A stretch of 8,133 nt of DNA from CAYZDV01 sp964477275 (GTDB taxonomy: Bacteria; Acidobacteriota; Aminicenantia; Aminicenantales; Aminicenantaceae), in contig CAYZDV010000092.1 of assembly GCA_964477275.1 (NCBI GenBank), positions 1-8,133 of the forward strand, in the 5' to 3' direction. The notes under the pieces are model-generated. The model saw only the letters and a program-made list of their open reading frames with translations. It was not told the origin of the DNA and did not search any database. Position numbers and translations under genes: made by a program. The first letter of the stretch is position 1. Every line of letters starts with the position of its first letter. Positions 6,517-8,133 of the stretch are shown here, piece after piece.

Positions 6517-7920
6517 TCACGTGTTCAGGACGTGAATCGCTTCTTTCTTGACTTTCAGGGCCGCCTCCATGACGGCTTCAGACAGGGTGGGATGGATGTG
6601 GATGGCAGAGGAAATATCCTGGACCTTCAAGCCTCTGCTGATGGCCAGTGTCATCTCTGAGATGAATTCGCTGGAATGGGGTGCGATGATATGGGCACCA
6701 ATGACCCTGTCTTTTTCATCGGCAACGATCTTGACCATTCCCTCCTGCTTTCCCATGGTCAGAGCCCGGCCATTGGCCTGGAGGGCGAACAGGCCGACCT
6801 GGGCTTTATGCCCCTTCTCTATGGCCTCTTCCTGTGTCAGGCCGACTGAGGAAAATTCGGGCTCTGTGTGGACAGCCATGGGCAGTGAGCCGTACTTCAT
6901 CTCTCTCTTTGCTCCCCAGCAATTCTCTGCCGCAAGAATCCCCTCATGGAAAGCTTTATGAGCCAGGAGCCTCCCGCCGATGAGGTCGCCTATAGCGAAC
7001 ACACCGGGAATACTGGTCTCCAGACGCGCATTCACCTTGACGAATCCTTTTTTATCACGCTCGATGTTGAGGCGCTCATCGCACAGGCTGTCTGAGCTGG
7101 GATCCCGTCCCACGGCCAGAAGCACTTTTTCCGCTTCGTAGACAAATGGCAGCTGCGTCTTCAGGCATTTTCCCTGGATTTTAGCTCTGCCTCCCTTCAC
7201 CTGGCAGGATTCGATACTCATCTGGGTCAGAACCTCAAGTCCCTCGACTTTGAGAATTCTTTCCAGCCGCGTGGCCATCTCCGTATCGCTTCCCGGAAGA
7301 ACAGTGGGCATGATTTCGAGGACGATGACCTCCGCGCCCATCCGCCTGTAAATTGTGCCCATTTCGAGGCCAACGGCGCCGGCCCCGATGACCACCAGGC
7401 TCTCGGGGATTTCCGGCAGTTCCAGCGCTTCTCTCGAAGTGAGAATTTCTTTTCCGTTCGGAGCCAGAAAAGGGAGCGTCCCCGACCGGCTTCCCGCAGC
7501 CAGAATAATCTTCTCCGCTCTGATTTCAGTCTCTCCGCCCCCGGCCTCCACTGAAATCAGGCCTCTGTCTTTGACCTTTCCTTTCCCTTTGAGCAGGCGA
7601 ACGCCGTTTTTGCTGAGGAGAAGCTCCACTCCCCTCACCAGCCGCTCGATGATCCGCACCCTTTCCTCCTGGATTTTTCTCCAGTTGCAGGTGACCCTGT
7701 CGAGAGGGCCTTCGAGGTTGCGGTTTTGCTTCATTTCCTCGAAGGCGTGTGTTTGATGGAGAAGGTACTTGGCAGGGATACATCCCCAGTTCACGCAGGT
7801 GCCCCCCAGCTTCTGGCTCTCAATTAAAGCCACTCTTTTTCCTAACTGGGCGCCCCTGATGGCAGCCACATAGCCTCCAGGGCCTCCGCCGATAATTGCC
7901 ATGTCAAACGTCTTGTCCAT
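6517..7920 (-). CDS. lpd: Dihydrolipoamide dehydrogenase (E3, EC 1.8.1.4)
   Basis: This 467-aa flavoprotein reoxidises dihydrolipoamide with NAD+ in 2-oxoacid dehydrogenase and glycine cleavage complexes. The FAD-binding GGGPGG is at 11-16 with E34 closing the fold; the redox disulfide is C42/C47 in GGTCVNWGCIPAK. The NAD fold GAGAVG (179-184) ends in E202, which favours NAD over NADP. AVGRDP and FAIGDL mark the second FAD contact, and the dimerisation domain ends with the catalytic pair H443 and E448 (HPTLSE). Length is normal for E3. The frame also has an ATG at 7941, but the one at 7920 has GGCGAGG 5 bases upstream, gives the usual short lead to the FAD motif, and suits the -10 box at 7950-7955. 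Mercuric or glutathione reductase is unlikely given the HPTLSE end. Which E1/E2 complex it serves cannot be seen here. Confidence 0.95.
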   Translation of the reverse strand: MDKTFDMAIIGGGPGGYVAAIRGAQLGKRVALIESQKLGGTCVNWGCIPAKYLLHQTHAFEEMKQNRNLEGPLDRVTCNWRKIQEERVRIIERLVRGVELLLSKNGVRLLKGKGKVKDRGLISVEAGGGETEIRAEKIILAAGSRSGTLPFLAPNGKEILTSREALELPEIPESLVVIGAGAVGLEMGTIYRRMGAEVIVLEIMPTVLPGSDTEMATRLERILKVEGLEVLTQMSIESCQVKGGRAKIQGKCLKTQLPFVYEAEKVLLAVGRDPSSDSLCDERLNIERDKKGFVKVNARLETSIPGVFAIGDLIGGRLLAHKAFHEGILAAENCWGAKREMKYGSLPMAVHTEPEFSSVGLTQEEAIEKGHKAQVGLFALQANGRALTMGKQEGMVKIVADEKDRVIGAHIIAPHSSEFISEMTLAISRGLKVQDISSAIHIHPTLSEAVMEAALKVKKEAIHVLNT

Positions 7921-7925
7921 GCTGG

Positions 7926-7932
7926 CCTCGCC
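7926..7932 (-). promoter_or_regulatory. Ribosome binding site supporting the lpd start at 7920
   Basis: The minus strand reads GGCGAGG, then 5 bases, then ATG. The alternative ATG at 7941 has only AGGG at short distance and would lie almost at the predicted transcription start. This site therefore decides for the shorter protein. Confidence 0.6.
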
Positions 7933-7949
7933 TTCAGTCATTTTGCCCT

Positions 7950-7955
7950 ATTATA
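7950..7955 (-). promoter_or_regulatory. Predicted -10 box of an lpd promoter
   Basis: The minus strand has a perfect TATAAT 29 bases before the chosen lpd start, which would put the transcript start at about 7943 and give a leader of about 22 bases. No good -35 box stands 16-18 bases upstream (TGTCTT at 17), and there is no extended -10 TG, so the promoter is either activator-dependent or a chance match. Confidence 0.45.
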
Positions 7956-8133
7956 TCTTTTCTCATCAGGAGAAGACAGCCCGGATTTTTTCAAGCATTA
8001 TCAGCGTCGACAGGGTGACTGGCAGCAAAGACGCTCCTGTTTACCGAAATCAGGCTCATCGCAAAAATGAGTACCTGATACGAAGAATGCGGAACAAACG
8101 GATGGGTCCTGTCGCGGTATATCTCCGTCCTCG
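7956..8133. other. Unassigned region upstream of lpd
   Basis: No gene can be named here. Two minus-strand frames are open from the right edge: one for 46 codons to a TGA at 7991-7993, the other for about the same length. Neither peptide resembles a protein I recognise, and open frames this short are expected by chance. One could be the 3' end of a gene upstream of lpd. An imperfect inverted repeat CAGGCTCAT...ATGAG-TA-CCTG spans 8051-8077 with a 7-base loop, without a T tract. Confidence 0.3.

Noticed and set aside
1..8133. A novel defence, mobile or biosynthetic system
   Set aside because: Every confident gene is a standard complex I subunit or E3. No transposase, integrase, tandem repeats, toxin-antitoxin pair or unexplained large frame was found on either strand.

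Overview
The window is an ordinary, well-preserved respiratory complex I (NDH-1) locus from a bacterium. All confident genes lie on the minus strand. Read in the direction of transcription (high to low coordinates), the order is lpd, an AT-rich spacer of about 155 bp, then nuoA-B-C-D-E-F-G-H. nuoH is cut by the left edge of the window, so the rest of the operon (presumably nuoI to nuoN) lies outside. No mobile element, CRISPR array, tRNA or rRNA was seen.

Region by region: 1-427 is the N-terminal part of NuoH, the membrane subunit at the quinone site. 427-3712 encodes the electron-input (N) module: NuoG, NuoF and NuoE, with the FMN site and the ligands of clusters N1a, N3, N1b, N4, N5 and N7. 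3709-5976 encodes the connecting (Q) module: NuoD, NuoC and NuoB, with the quinone-pocket His/Tyr and the four N2 cysteines. 6005-6361 is NuoA, a small three-helix membrane subunit. 6362-6516 is an AT-rich intergenic stretch with a credible promoter for the nuo operon and a perfect 7-3-7 inverted repeat touching its -35 box. 6517-7920 is lpd, dihydrolipoamide dehydrogenase (E3), with its own -10 box. 7956-8133 holds no gene I can name.

The genes are tightly packed. Gaps are 1 to 28 bp, or stop and start overlap (nuoD/nuoE GTGA, nuoG/nuoH TGATG, nuoB/nuoC 19 bp), which points to one transcript with translational coupling. Functionally, E3 reoxidises lipoamide in 2-oxoacid dehydrogenase or glycine cleavage complexes and makes NADH. 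NuoF oxidises NADH, electrons run through the Fe-S chain of NuoF/E/G to N2 in NuoB, and quinone is reduced at the NuoD/B/H interface while the membrane arm moves ions.

Taxonomy is inference only. The gene set is bacterial, NuoC and NuoD are not fused, NuoG is very short, and the NuoB N-terminal signature (SLFHYPYVTACCGMEYMS) and the NuoD C-terminus (FGSMNMIGGELDR) resemble what I recall from Acidobacteriota/Aminicenantota and Nitrospirota-like lineages rather than Proteobacteria. I hold this at low confidence.

No undescribed system stands out. The points most worth a second look are the compact NuoG with stretched N7 spacing, a roughly 40-residue insertion in NuoD, and the inverted repeat at the nuo promoter.
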